The notes under the pieces: model-generated
What the model was told of the DNA's origin: nothing
Databases searched by the model: none
Seen by the model: only the letters and a program-made list of their open reading frames with translations
Part shown: piece after piece, positions 1 to 8,117 of the stretch
How positions within the stretch are numbered: the first letter of the stretch is position 1
Layout: the number at the start of each line of letters is the position of its first letter
Program-made: the position numbers and the translations under genes
Origin: Chryseobacterium salipaludis
GTDB lineage: Bacteria > Bacteroidota > Bacteroidia > Flavobacteriales > Weeksellaceae
Direction of reading: 5' to 3'
NCBI RefSeq assembly: GCF_022968825.1
Contig: NZ_JALHKS010000004.1
Location: 1 to 64,000, forward strand
Length of the DNA: 64,000 bases

Positions 1-81
1 CTCAAAACAAACCATTTATACAACTGAATATCAATATTTTAAACACGTTTATAACCACATTTTCTATTTCTGAAATCTTTT

Positions 82-219
82 TTACTGTATTTTTGAAAAA
101 GGTTGTGCAACAGGCACATCGTATTGCCAAAAAGCGGAGTGAATACTGTCTTTGAGAACTGATTTAGCCGTATCCCAAAAAAGTTTTCCGCTAACATTTT
201 TTTTTAGTAATTTAATCAT
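82..219 (-). CDS. possible short ORF of unknown function
   Basis: A 45-codon minus-strand frame beginning MIKLLKKN and ending at a stop near position 82. It contains a plausible amphipathic stretch with several Trp/Phe residues but no motif I recognise. It sits beside an attC-like half site (274-311). The frame extends further upstream without a better start. It may be only a chance ORF in AT-rich DNA. Confidence 0.15.
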   Translation of the reverse strand: MIKLLKKNVSGKLFWDTAKSVLKDSIHSAFWQYDVPVAQPFSKIQ

Positions 220-273
220 CGGAAAAAATTTTTGCTTAGGTTTGGTTTTCCTTTGAAAATGTGTGCAAAGTAG

Positions 274-311
274 CCCGCACTTCGCCAATACTTTTTCCGT
301 TATGGCTAATG
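274..311 (+). repeat. attC-like right arm (half site)
   Basis: The stretch runs CCCGCACTTCGCCAATA, then CTTTTTCCGTTATGGCTAATG. It resembles the right arm of the complete palindrome at 1407-1540: a C-rich block, a CGCCAA block, then GTTATG. No convincing left arm is visible. The + strand frame after it (ATG at 338) stops after 21 codons, so any cassette gene here has decayed. The rest of 320-659 holds nothing I can identify. Confidence 0.35.
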
Positions 312-659
312 CTAGACACACAACAATAAAGTAACGAATGGCAATTGACAACAAAAGATTAAAGATAAACCGCCACCTGTTTTACTGGGGACAAGCATAT
401 TAAACAGGGTATTGCGGAGCTTCGTCCCAAGGGGTTCGACTCCCCGTGTGCATTGGTTGCATTTTGCGTTTGGAAGACGCTTCATCCTGTCACACTGAAA
501 AAAGAGAAGGTGAAGAACAGAGCTGTATTGCTCAAACTGAAATTGAGTTTGCAAGACAAGGGATACCGTTTGGACAATTGGTTCAAACTCAACTTGGCTT
601 CCCTCAACTTTTGGTGTTCTTCTCCTTTTTAATTCAATAAAACTGTATCAACATAACAA

Positions 660-1385
660 ATGGGAATATTCAAAAAAAGATATCAGGTAAAACCAAACAC
701 TGTGGGGTTTCTTTACCGTAACAATAAGTTTGAGCAAAAACTGGCATCCGGCTACCACGAAATCTGGGATTGGAAAAACAGGACCGAACTGTTTCTTCTG
801 CCCCAGACCTCAAAGCTGCTCACCGTCGTAAACCAAGAAGTTTTAACTAAGGACAATGTCGCTCTTCGGTTTTCCTTCAATGTAATTTACAGAATCGTTG
901 ATGGGCAGAAATTTCTTGACAAGTTCGCGCTTGACAGAGAGATGTATGCCATTATTCAGGAAGCTGAGCAGCGAATCTACAATATCGTGCAAATCTATCT
1001 CAGAAACAGGATTGCAGAAATGGACAGTGAAACGGCTAACGAAAAAAGAAATGAACTTACGGATTTCAAGACCGAGGAAATGGAAAAAGAAGTGGCAGAA
1101 TTCGGCATTACCATAGAACAGGCGCAACTGCGAGACCTAACCTTTCCAAAATCAATTCAAGACTTATTCGCTAAACATCTGGAAGCAAAAATTAGAGCAA
1201 AATCAGAACTTGAAAACGCAAGAACAGCTGTTGCGACAGCACGGGCTTTGAAAAATGCTTCGGAACTCATGAAAGATGACGAAAACATAAAGTTCTTCCA
1301 AATCATAGAGACCATTACCAAAATTGCCGACAAAGGAAAACACACTTTTATGATTGGTGACATTAACCAATTAACAAAAAAATAG
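660..1385 (+). CDS. SPFH/band 7 (slipin-like) protein
   Basis: A 241-residue protein with the SPFH/band 7 pattern. A short beta-rich N-terminus carries the VNQEVLTKDNVALRF segment typical of slipins/stomatins, followed by a long charged helical region (about residues 95-200) that should form a coiled coil for oligomerisation. Family members scaffold membrane microdomains. Here no strong N-terminal membrane helix is visible, so membrane contact may be peripheral or through a hairpin. The gene opens the AT-rich accessory region and is followed directly by a complete attC-like palindrome, as expected for a cassette gene. The ATG follows a short AT-rich leader with no clear Shine-Dalgarno. The family call is fairly secure and the role here is unknown. 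Confidence 0.8.
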   Translation: MGIFKKRYQVKPNTVGFLYRNNKFEQKLASGYHEIWDWKNRTELFLLPQTSKLLTVVNQEVLTKDNVALRFSFNVIYRIVDGQKFLDKFALDREMYAIIQEAEQRIYNIVQIYLRNRIAEMDSETANEKRNELTDFKTEEMEKEVAEFGITIEQAQLRDLTFPKSIQDLFAKHLEAKIRAKSELENARTAVATARALKNASELMKDDENIKFFQIIETITKIADKGKHTFMIGDINQLTKK

Positions 1386-1406
1386 AACGATGAAAAGAAG
1401 CACTAG

Positions 1407-1540
1407 CCATAACAGCCGTTTGCCGCAATGGGGGCTTGACGTAGTTAAATCAAGTGCAGTGCTTCTATCAAAGTTTGTGCTTAGTTGACAGTGAAGTACT
1501 CCGAAATCCCCAACTGCGCCAAGCGCAAAAACGTTATGTG
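1407..1540 (+). repeat. complete attC-like imperfect palindrome
   Basis: The left end reads CCATAACAGCCGTTTGCCG then CAATGGGG (1407-1433). The right end reads CCCCAACTGCGCCAAGCGC then AAAAACGTTATG (1508-1538). The reverse complement of the right arm matches the left arm at CATAAC, GTTTGC and CGCA-T-GGGG with small bulges, leaving a central spacer of about 75 nt. Outer CATAAC/GTTATG boxes around bulged inner arms resemble an integron attC site. It lies 22 nt after the SPFH gene stop. No integrase gene is in the window. Confidence 0.55.
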
Positions 1541-1544
1541 CAAT

Positions 1545-2334
1545 TTCACAAACACTGCACGAAAATATCAAGAAAGAAACAAGAGAATTAATTGTAAATC
1601 ATTATTCCGGAACTAATGAAAGTTCTGAAATAAAACAGGATTTTGAAAAGATACTTGTAAAATTTATTGAATTCCATCATTTAAGAAAAGGGGCGAATAT
1701 GACACTTTCTTTTGAAATATTCATTCTAATTTTAATGATGGACATAATTGCGTTGCTTGCAACCTAAATGATTCTAGCAAAAGGATAGAAACTTTTTTAT
1801 TAGGATACCATCTTTTTACGAATCTTCACACAACGATGACAAATTTTATCTTTTTATATCTTCAAGCCGAATGCATATTTGAATATTTTAACTATTAGCA
1901 ATTACCAAACGCTTACATTCAAAAAAATTTTCAAATATTATTTACCGTTAAAAGATGGCGAATTTTCTGAAACGCCCTAAATCCTTTATGTTAGTCCATC
2001 ATCGAATTTGGGAATACAAAAAAGATATAAATATTTTCACTAACAAAAAAAATACCATTAATTAACAATGAATTTGTAAAAAAGTATTATAGCGGAGATT
2101 CTAAAGATAAAGAACCTGTAAAAGAATTAAGTAATAAAGAAGAATTAACAGTTTTGCATCCAAATCCGCTTGAATTAATTACAGAATTTTGCAATACTCA
2201 AAAAAAATTCTCAGAATTAATTTCAAAAAATCAGTTAGTCAGAGAAATTTTGGATGACACTGCAACCATCAAGGACTCTATCAAACTGAAAATGCTGAAG
2301 AATCTGAAAGAAGTAATAAGAAACTGCACATAGT
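1545..2334 (+). pseudogene. decayed gene of unknown function, several frameshifts
   Basis: Consecutive coding-like stretches can be joined only by changing frame. Examples are a stretch with ENIKKETRELIVNHYSGTNE near 1560-1620, one with NDGHNCVACNLNDSSKRIET near 1730-1790, LPLKDGEFSETP near 1945, SFMLVHHRIWEYKKD near 1985, and a long tail with KEPVKELSNKEELTVLHPN ending at the TAG at 2332-2334. The breaks lie near 1720, 1893, 1977 and 2060, mostly beside homopolymers. Joined, the product would be about 260 residues. I do not recognise the family. It starts directly after the attC-like site, so it was probably a cassette gene. Sequencing error is an alternative to true decay. Confidence 0.5.
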
Positions 2335-2388
2335 AACTTAGTTTTCGTTGCGTGCGAAGCACGAACAATGAAAACCCTGTTGAACGGA

Positions 2389-2475
2389 AGCTTTGGGAGC
2401 TTTTTTCAGCAATATGGGTTTATCGAAAAAAATTTGTAAAAATACTGAAGAGACTTCCAGAATGGTCTCTTTTTT
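2389..2475 (+). terminator. two rho-independent-like hairpins
   Basis: The first is AAGCT-loop-AGCTT followed by a T run (2389-2406). The second is AGAGAC, a 10-nt loop, GTCTCT, then TTTTT (2449-2475). They follow the decayed gene. The remaining gap to 2739 holds only a 65-codon frame overlapping these hairpins, which I regard as chance, and an AT-rich leader for the next gene. Confidence 0.5.
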
Positions 2476-2739
2476 GAAAGCCAGTTGTAGCCTTATTAAA
2501 TTTGATCTTTACAAAGTTCTGCGAGTAGTGAAGCTACCAAAAATTAAGTTTGTGATTTTTTGCACTATGGGAAAGCACCTGCAATGCTAACAGCAGTTTT
2601 TCGACGGAAATTTATGCTTTTATCAAAGATAATGACTTCAAATTCTTCTATTTTAGTACTCCGCAAAGCCTTAATGGGTATTTTAAAATCATTAATTAGG
2701 TCATAACACATTTTAAATTAATCAAAAAAAAAAAAAATA

Positions 2740-3519
2740 ATGAACACATTTAAATTTTTAACCGTAGCAGCACTCACCACCATTTTTGTTTCTTGCAGCG
2801 ACAGTAAATCAACCGTTGAAACTGGAAATAAAGAGCAGACAAAAACAGAGGCACAGCAGAATAATGATTTTCCTTCAGGAATCTATACGGCAACATTGCC
2901 TTGCGCAGATTGTATGGGAATCGAAACCTATATTACCTTTCAAAAAGACAACAAAGCGGTTAAAAGTACATCGTATTTAGACAGCGACGGTACTTCTGAA
3001 AACGAGTATGGTACCTGGACAAAGAATGATGATATTATTGAAGTATCCATCCCAAATTCGCCCAAAGAATATTATCTGGTAAAACCCAACAAAACCTTGG
3101 TAAGATTGGATGCTGATAAGAAAGAAGTAAGCGGAGAATTAGCCAAAAATTATATTTTTAAAGAAGTAAAAGCTCATACGCCCGCTGAGTTGAACGGTAC
3201 GTATAACACCAACGCCAGTGGCAAAGGATACAACCAAATTCTGGAATTGAAATCTGAAAATGACAGTATTTATTCAGTTAAGATTTCATTTACCGGTGCT
3301 GTGAAAGGGTGTACGTTTGAGGGCAAAGGAAAGTTAGTGAATAATCAGATTGATGTTGATTTAAAAACCATCAATAAAGATTTAAAAGGAACGATGACGA
3401 TTTTATTTAAGGATAAAACAGCTGAAGTATTTACTTCGAAATTTGACGATAGATTCGCATTAAATTTCTTTTGTGGCGGCGGTGGAAGTTTAGCCGGAGA
3501 TTATCATAAAAAAGAGTAA
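2740..3519 (+). CDS. NlpE N-terminal domain lipoprotein
   Basis: A 259-residue predicted lipoprotein. The N-terminus is a signal peptide with lipobox FVSC, placing the lipidated Cys near residue 19. After a Thr/Gln/Lys-rich linker comes GIYTATLPCADCMGIE (about residues 48-63), which carries the CxxC and the PCADCxGI signature of the NlpE copper-resistance/envelope-sensing N-terminal domain. The second half (about 145-255) is a separate beta-rich domain I cannot assign, ending near a Cys-Gly-rich turn. In enterobacteria NlpE links surface and copper stress to Cpx; no such link can be inferred here. It is monocistronic: an AT-rich leader precedes it and a hairpin terminator follows at 3653. Confidence 0.8.
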   Translation: MNTFKFLTVAALTTIFVSCSDSKSTVETGNKEQTKTEAQQNNDFPSGIYTATLPCADCMGIETYITFQKDNKAVKSTSYLDSDGTSENEYGTWTKNDDIIEVSIPNSPKEYYLVKPNKTLVRLDADKKEVSGELAKNYIFKEVKAHTPAELNGTYNTNASGKGYNQILELKSENDSIYSVKISFTGAVKGCTFEGKGKLVNNQIDVDLKTINKDLKGTMTILFKDKTAEVFTSKFDDRFALNFFCGGGGSLAGDYHKKE

Positions 3520-3652
3520 CTTAAGGTTTGTATCAATAGCTGATCGGTTACAAACTGCTGTTAATAACTGGAAGTCCAATAATCAGAGTGTTGTTGAACA
3601 GAAGGCTAATTAGCATTATAAGTTTTACCGTAAAATGTTTTAAAAAAAACCA

Positions 3653-3680
3653 AGAGACTTGTAGAAAGGTCTCTTTTTTT
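3653..3680 (+). terminator. rho-independent terminator
   Basis: AGAGAC, a 10-nt loop, GTCTCT, then a T run, downstream of the NlpE-like gene. It has the same stem sequence as the hairpin at 2449. The rest of the gap to 3919 holds a candidate promoter and nothing else I can identify. Confidence 0.7.
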
Positions 3681-3864
3681 GTACACCATTTTCATCTGTT
3701 ATTTTTTTTAACTTTCTAGAGTAATAATAAGCTACGCAAGGAATCGCCTGAACTACTTTCTGCTGAACAAAATGTAGGTGGGCAGCATAATATGATGTTG
3801 ATTACGGTGATCAACATTAACCTTATTTAACATCTTTTGTATTTTTAGTTTGATAAGGAAAACC

Positions 3865-3872
3865 TATTTTTG
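3865..3872 (+). promoter_or_regulatory. Bacteroidota-type -7 box (TATTTTTG)
   Basis: Matches the TAnnTTTG -7 consensus, 47 nt before the ABM gene ATG. A TTTG at 3836-3839 lies 25 nt upstream, slightly farther than usual for the -33 element. Confidence 0.4.
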
Positions 3873-3919
3873 TTAGAAATAGTTGAAGAAAACTATTAAT
3901 CACATTAAAATTTTAAATT

Positions 3920-4213
3920 ATGGAAAAGTTTGCAGTATTAGCAAGAGTGGAAGCAAAACCAGGTAAAGAAAATGAAGTGTTGGAATTCCTAAAGTCTGCC
4001 TTACCTCTTGCCGAAGGTGAACCAGGAACCGTAAGATGGTATGCTTTACAAATCGGCCCTTCTAATTTTGGTATATTCGATACGTTCGAAACTACAGATG
4101 CAAGAGATGCTCACTTGAATGGTGAGATTGCAAAGGCTTTAATGGCCAATGCTTCTGAATTACTTGCTAAAGAACCTGTACTTGAAATGGTAGATCTACT
4201 TGCAGTAAAGTAA
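3920..4213 (+). CDS. ABM-domain putative quinol monooxygenase
   Basis: A 97-residue protein with the antibiotic biosynthesis monooxygenase (ABM) fold pattern: an N-terminal strand (FAVLARVEAKPGKENEVLEF), a central EGEPGTVRWYALQ strand, and an FDTFETTDARDAHLNGEIAKAL helix. Small stand-alone ABM proteins such as YgiN act as dimeric, cofactor-free oxygenases or quinol-handling enzymes in the cytoplasm. The length is normal for a single-domain member. The gene stands alone, with a candidate promoter upstream and terminators downstream. The family call is strong; the substrate is unknown. Confidence 0.85.
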   Translation: MEKFAVLARVEAKPGKENEVLEFLKSALPLAEGEPGTVRWYALQIGPSNFGIFDTFETTDARDAHLNGEIAKALMANASELLAKEPVLEMVDLLAVK

Positions 4214-4247
4214 GCAATCGAACACAGATTTTTAATACCGTTAAATA

Positions 4248-4279
4248 GAGCCAGGTACTGCCCCGGCTCCATTTTTTTT
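4248..4279 (+). terminator. rho-independent terminator
   Basis: A GAGCC...GGCTC stem with a G/C-rich inner part, followed by CATTTTTTTT, 35 nt after the ABM gene stop. Confidence 0.65.
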
Positions 4280-4365
4280 ATATGATTTTGTGAAAGGTTG
4301 AACCTTTGCTATGTATACAAGATTCATTTTGATTATTCAAAGAAAATTTAAATTAGCATAAAAAG

Positions 4366-4390
4366 AAAGAGACTGAAAACAGTCTCTTTT
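4366..4390. terminator. bidirectional-looking hairpin
   Basis: A ten-pair stem AAAGAGACTG/CAGTCTCTTT with an AAAA loop and flanking A/T runs. It shares the AGAGAC/GTCTCT core with the hairpins at 2449 and 3653, so it may be a small repeat family as well as a terminator. Confidence 0.5.
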
Positions 4391-4410
4391 GACACTATCC
4401 CTTAAAGTGT

Positions 4411-4497
4411 GCAAAGTTTAACATTTGTTCTTCGAGTGAACCTTTGTGCTAAAAATCTCCGCCTTCGGCAACAACCAAACATTAGCAGTAATTTTGC
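4411..4497 (+). repeat. attC-like right arm, copy A
   Basis: Contains GTTTAACATTTGTTCTTC, then TTTGTGCTAAAAA, a small CCGCCTTCGG hairpin, and an end ATTAGCAGTAATTT. It aligns closely with the copy at 5888-5968 and more loosely with the right arm of the full palindrome at 1407-1540. The next gene begins 29 nt after it. No clear left arm is seen. Confidence 0.5.
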
Positions 4498-4525
4498 AAA
4501 ACCGATCGCATAAAGAAAAATCCAA

Positions 4526-5122
4526 ATGAAAAAAAAGACGTACATCATCGTAGGAATATTGACGTTTATTATTTTATTAATAATTGGAGGGTATCTTTTT
4601 TTACTTAGTTCATTAAGTGGTATGGGCAATCCTACAGGAGGACGAGGTCCCGATTACCCATATTTTATCACAACCGAGCCTACAACTGTCAAAAAAATTA
4701 TTGTACCAAAAGGAACGATACTAACTTATGAAGAACAATTCTTCAAAGAAGGAAAACAAGATAAAATAATGAATGAAAATAAACTTACTGATATACAATT
4801 GCCAGAGGGCGAAACAATAATTTGGGGCGGAGTGCCTGTCAATATGATTGTGAAATTCTTCAACACGGAAATGCGGGGATTTACGGTATATGCAGATTTC
4901 AGCCAATTAACTGATGATAAAAAAACGAAATTTTCCAAATTATGGGAAAGTGAAGATAACCAATTGAGCGTGGATGTAAAAAATATAGACGACTGGAGCT
5001 TTAATGACACCAATATTACTGACGTTCAAAGTTGTGGTGTAAATAAACAGAGGTATTTCCAAGAAGATAAATCCCAGCAGCAGTTTCTTGACAACTTATA
5101 TAATGAATTAACAAAAAATTAA
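4526..5122 (+). CDS. hypothetical membrane-anchored protein
   Basis: A 198-residue protein starting MKKKTY, followed by one strongly hydrophobic helix (about residues 6-30). It then has a Gly-rich short linker and a soluble, probably extracytoplasmic domain of about 150 residues with no motif I recognise. Lys-Lys-Lys before the helix suits an N-in orientation. It starts 29 nt after attC-like copy A and is followed by another attC-like arm, so it looks like a cassette passenger. I cannot assign a function. Confidence 0.6.
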   Translation: MKKKTYIIVGILTFIILLIIGGYLFLLSSLSGMGNPTGGRGPDYPYFITTEPTTVKKIIVPKGTILTYEEQFFKEGKQDKIMNENKLTDIQLPEGETIIWGGVPVNMIVKFFNTEMRGFTVYADFSQLTDDKKTKFSKLWESEDNQLSVDVKNIDDWSFNDTNITDVQSCGVNKQRYFQEDKSQQQFLDNLYNELTKN

Positions 5123-5251
5123 TTTTAAAAAAATTACGAGAAAATAAATTGGTTATGAAACAAAATCAAAAAGTACCGCTGACCAGGTATTACTATTACT
5201 GGGTTGAAGTTTACTCCATAAAGATTTCCGGTAGTTGTCCATTTAGCAATT

Positions 5252-5311
5252 TTTAGGACAATCAGTTATAAAAATCCCTGCCAGCAGAAATACTCCGCCG
5301 TTAGCGCTCAT
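5252..5311 (+). repeat. attC-like right arm, copy C
   Basis: AAAATCCCTGCCAGCAGAAA followed by TACTCCGCCGTTAGCGCTC aligns with the right-arm layout of the site at 1407-1540: AAATCCCC, CTG-GCCA-GC, then a CGTTA end. The next gene starts 16 nt later. The left arm is not obvious. Confidence 0.35.
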
Positions 5312-5327
5312 CTAAAAAACAAATAAA

Positions 5328-5798
5328 ATGGAGGTAAAACAACTGAGACATCGTGAAGATTCGGCAAGCAAGTCGAAATTGAATAAAACTCAAATTCAAT
5401 TTACAGAACTCATCGGAGAATTAAATAATAAAAATTTACCCGACCAAACTGTTGAAATCATCAATAAACATATTGAAGAACTAAATTCTCCCTTACTTTC
5501 CGATAGAGCTTTCAAAAGTTTACTTATAAAAAAACAAGCTCAAATCATCAAATTACTTGAAAAAACCCACAAACTGGTTCCTATAAATTACTATAGGAAC
5601 TTATGGATGCTTTTAGGGATGTCTGCCATTGGACTTCCTATTGGAGTTGCTTTTGGGGCAAGTATTGGTAATATGGGATTATTAGCAACTGGATTACCTA
5701 TTGGAATGGTTATAGGTCTTGCTATGGGGTCAGCTATGGACAAAAAGGCATCAAAAGAGGGAAGACAATTAAATATAGAACTTAAGAATGGAATTTAG
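5328..5798 (+). CDS. hypothetical glycine-zipper membrane protein
   Basis: A 156-residue protein. Residues 1-80 are charged and helical with a coiled-coil look. Residues about 92-140 form two hydrophobic segments dense in Gly and Ala (GLPIGVAFGASIGNMG and GLPIGMVIGLAMGSAM), a glycine-zipper pattern that packs tightly or forms oligomers in membranes. A charged tail follows. No family is recognised. It lies between attC-like copies C and B, suggesting a cassette gene. Glycine-zipper proteins include inner-membrane small proteins and membrane-active toxins, but nothing here decides between these. Confidence 0.6.
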   Translation: MEVKQLRHREDSASKSKLNKTQIQFTELIGELNNKNLPDQTVEIINKHIEELNSPLLSDRAFKSLLIKKQAQIIKLLEKTHKLVPINYYRNLWMLLGMSAIGLPIGVAFGASIGNMGLLATGLPIGMVIGLAMGSAMDKKASKEGRQLNIELKNGI

Positions 5799-5887
5799 AT
5801 AGCCGATCCGGTAGCAAGATAATGCCAAAAGCGGGACCGAACAGCTTCGATTCCACATTTCCCGCAGTAGCTGGGCAAGTCTTGTAG

Positions 5888-5968
5888 GGTTTAACGTTTG
5901 TTCTTCTATTAAACTTTTGTACTAAAAAGCCCCGAGTTCGGGAATAATAAAACGCTATAAGCCATTTC
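5888..5968 (+). repeat. attC-like right arm, copy B
   Basis: GTTTAACGTTTGTTCTTC, then TTTTGTACTAAAAAG, a CCCGAGTTCGGG hairpin, and an end ACGCTATAAGCCATTTC. It shares the order and spacing of copy A (4411-4497). Read in reverse, both encode nearly the same short frame (RRTNVK), an artefact of the repeat. The next gene starts 15 nt after it. Confidence 0.5.
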
Positions 5969-5982
5969 ATAAAAACACGATA

Positions 5983-6513
5983 ATGACTATAAGAACCTTT
6001 TGGACACTTTTTATTAAGATGGTAGGCATCTGGTTGATTTTGAATAGCCTCACCGTTATACCACAATTTTTCTCGGCATTACTTTACGTAAATTCAACCG
6101 GTTCAGTGACAGAGTTTGCACCCACTGCAATTTTGCTTATCGTGGTCATTGTACTGTACATTTTGCTCTTACGACTTTTGCTTTTTAAGAGCGCGTGGCT
6201 CATTGACAAACTGCATCTTGATAAGGGTTTTGACGAAAGTAAAATTGACCTTACTGTTCAGCCTTCATCCGTTTTAACTTTCGCAGTCATTGTCACCGGT
6301 GGGTTTTTGTTCGTAGACAGTTTACCAGACCTTTGTAAAGAGGTATTTCTTTTTTTCCAACTGAAAAGCAAATTTCCGGAACATCAGTCTGCTGCCGTAC
6401 TCATCACCTACTCAGTTAAGACCGTTTTGGGTTATTTGCTCATGATTTACAGTAAACAGGTTGTCGTATTTTTAAACAGGCAAATAATAAAACCAAATGA
6501 CAAAAAAGAATAG
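5983..6513 (+). CDS. hypothetical four-helix membrane protein
   Basis: A 176-residue protein with about four hydrophobic segments (near residues 8-34, 40-65, 90-115 and 140-163), short loops and a charged C-terminus. I find no conserved motif. It starts 15 nt downstream of attC-like copy B, with no visible ribosome-binding site beyond A-rich sequence. It is the last gene of the cassette-like stretch. The 220-nt gap after it contains only a short CAGCTA/TAGCTG hairpin near 6589. Confidence 0.55.
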   Translation: MTIRTFWTLFIKMVGIWLILNSLTVIPQFFSALLYVNSTGSVTEFAPTAILLIVVIVLYILLLRLLLFKSAWLIDKLHLDKGFDESKIDLTVQPSSVLTFAVIVTGGFLFVDSLPDLCKEVFLFFQLKSKFPEHQSAAVLITYSVKTVLGYLLMIYSKQVVVFLNRQIIKPNDKKE

Positions 6514-6735
6514 ATATTTTGACCTTAAGAGCCAGCAATTTATTTTGCAAAGTCAGTGGAACAAACAAAATGTCTTGCAGCGATCATCACAGCTAGGCTT
6601 AGCTGACGGATTGTTGCGGACCCGGAGCGTTGCACATGTAGCTGATGATAAAAAAAACAGAAGTTTCGTGCTGTGAACCAGTCTCTCTTAAACACTGAAA
6701 TGCCGACTATTATTTAACCTTAAATCCAGGCAGAC

Positions 6736-7556
6736 ATGAAAATTATATTGACTTTCTTAGCCATCGTTTTTTGTTTGAACCTGACGGTTGCTCAGACCAC
6801 GCGGGTGTATTATGAATTCACATAGAAACCAAATAAGACGGATTCTGCAAAAGAAAAGGAAATACAGATCTTAATCTTTGATCACCAAAAATCCACATTC
6901 CAGTCGCATGATCAGCTGCAGAGGGATTCCCTGCTGGCTGCCTCAATGGAATACATGGGCAGCGGTAATTCTCATATGCTTGAGGAAAATTTTCGCAAGA
7001 ATATCAGAAACCAATATATTATCCAAACTGATATTGACACCTCTACCCTGCACTTCACAGAAATTCTGGGAAATCAGCTGTCTGCCAGCTATTCGGAAAA
7101 TAATACTATAAACTGGAAGTTGGAAAATGAAAAAAGGGAAATCAGAAACATTTCCTGCCAGAAAGCAACGACAACATATGGCGGGAGAAAGTGGAGTGCC
7201 TGGTTTGCCCCTGAATATAATTTCAGTTTCGGACCGTATACGTTTTTTGGCTTACCCGGTTTAATAATAAAATTATCTGATTCAGACGGAAACTTCAATT
7301 GGGAGCTGAACGGTATTAAAACCTATGACAGTGCTGCTTTATACGAAAAAAACGATCTTGAATTACAATCCTTTCCGACAACCAAGCTCGATAAGCAGAA
7401 ATTCCTCAAGCTGAAAAAACAATATCTGGAGCAACCCTTGGAAACATCCGTGAACTTTTTCCAAATGCATCGGGTGAAGAACTTAAAAATATATTGGAGG
7501 CAGAAAGAAAGCAACTTGAAATCAATCGCTACTACAACAATCCCATTGAACTGTAA
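6736..7556 (+). pseudogene. GLPGLI-family protein gene, broken by stop and frameshift
   Basis: The frame starts with a clear Sec signal peptide (MKIILTFLAIVFCLNL...AQ) and RVYYEFT, then meets an in-frame TAG at 6823-6825 where family members usually have an aromatic residue. It continues through FGPYTFFGLPGLIIKLSD (about 7231-7285), the hallmark GLPGLI motif. Near 7450 one base appears to be missing: the natural C-terminus (ELFPNASGEELKNILEAER...NPIEL) reads in another frame to the TAA at 7554. GLPGLI proteins are Bacteroidota-specific secreted proteins of unknown function. With two independent lesions this copy should be inactive unless the TAG is read through. Confidence 0.8.
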
Positions 7557-7560
7557 GAGA

Positions 7561-7586
7561 TCCCGATCGATAGTGTATTATCGGGA
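7561..7586 (+). terminator. hairpin after the GLPGLI remnant
   Basis: TCCCGAT, a 12-nt loop, ATCGGGA, followed by CGAATTTT. The stem is good but the T run is weak. Confidence 0.35.
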
Positions 7587-7812
7587 CGAATTTTAAATAC
7601 AATTTACGAGAAAGCAGTCGCCTTACCTGTCGATTTTTACAAACTTTATTTTTTTACATAAAAACTTTAAAATTTTTAATTTTTGCTTCCTTTCTTTTTG
7701 TAGTTTAGTCCGTGGCGAAGATGTGGTGGCACCAGGAAGTTCCGAATTTCCTTATGGCCTCTGCCAACAGTTCTTCTGTCCGACGTAATATTAAACCAAA
7801 ATTTACAAAATA

Positions 7813-8067
7813 ATGATGACAACCAACAAAAAATTAACTGAGTTCACCTTAGATGAGCTCTTTGCTGAAAAGAAAAAACGAAAAGCACTTCTCACAGGAT
7901 TTGGAATCGTCATGCTGATTGCCTGTGGAATACTGGTTTTCCTCGCCGCCGAGAGTTCCAACTTCGCACTACTGGCCGTAGCATGCGGTTGTTTCCTCAC
8001 GCTGATGCCCTCAATCGCATACATGAGTCAAGTGGAGAAGGAAATTAAAAGCAGGGCGAAGATGTAA
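7813..8067 (+). CDS. small two-helix membrane protein
   Basis: An 84-residue protein: an N-terminal charged segment (KKLTEFTLDELFAEKKKRKA), two hydrophobic helices (about residues 26-46 and 50-70), then a basic tail. The ELT-x-DEL-x-KKK start resembles small Flavobacteria-specific membrane proteins of unknown role. It is followed 50 nt later by a second protein of the same size and topology, so the two are probably diverged duplicates and co-transcribed. Confidence 0.6.
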   Translation: MMTTNKKLTEFTLDELFAEKKKRKALLTGFGIVMLIACGILVFLAAESSNFALLAVACGCFLTLMPSIAYMSQVEKEIKSRAKM

Positions 8068-8117
8068 GTTCGTTCGTCATCAATCAATTTTATACAAAAC
8101 ATGAAATTACAAAAGGT

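Noticed and set aside
428..450. tRNA-like T-arm sequence (GGGGTTCGACTCCCC)
   Set aside because: The T-stem/loop is convincing alone, but no matching acceptor, anticodon or D arm can be built upstream and no CCA-like end follows.
446..640. 64-codon + strand ORF
   Set aside because: Composition and repeats (FARQGIPFGQLVQTQ...) do not look conserved, and the frame overlaps imperfect palindromic DNA.
2393..2590. 65-codon ORF between the decayed gene and the NlpE-like gene
   Set aside because: It runs through a terminator hairpin and has no recognisable motif.
5155..5256. 33-codon ORF (MKQNQKVPLTRYYYYW...)
   Set aside because: It overlaps the attC-like arm C region and is too short to support without homologues.
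4402..6066. Two minus-strand ORFs sharing RRTNVK
   Set aside because: They are shadows of the duplicated attC-like arm, not genes.
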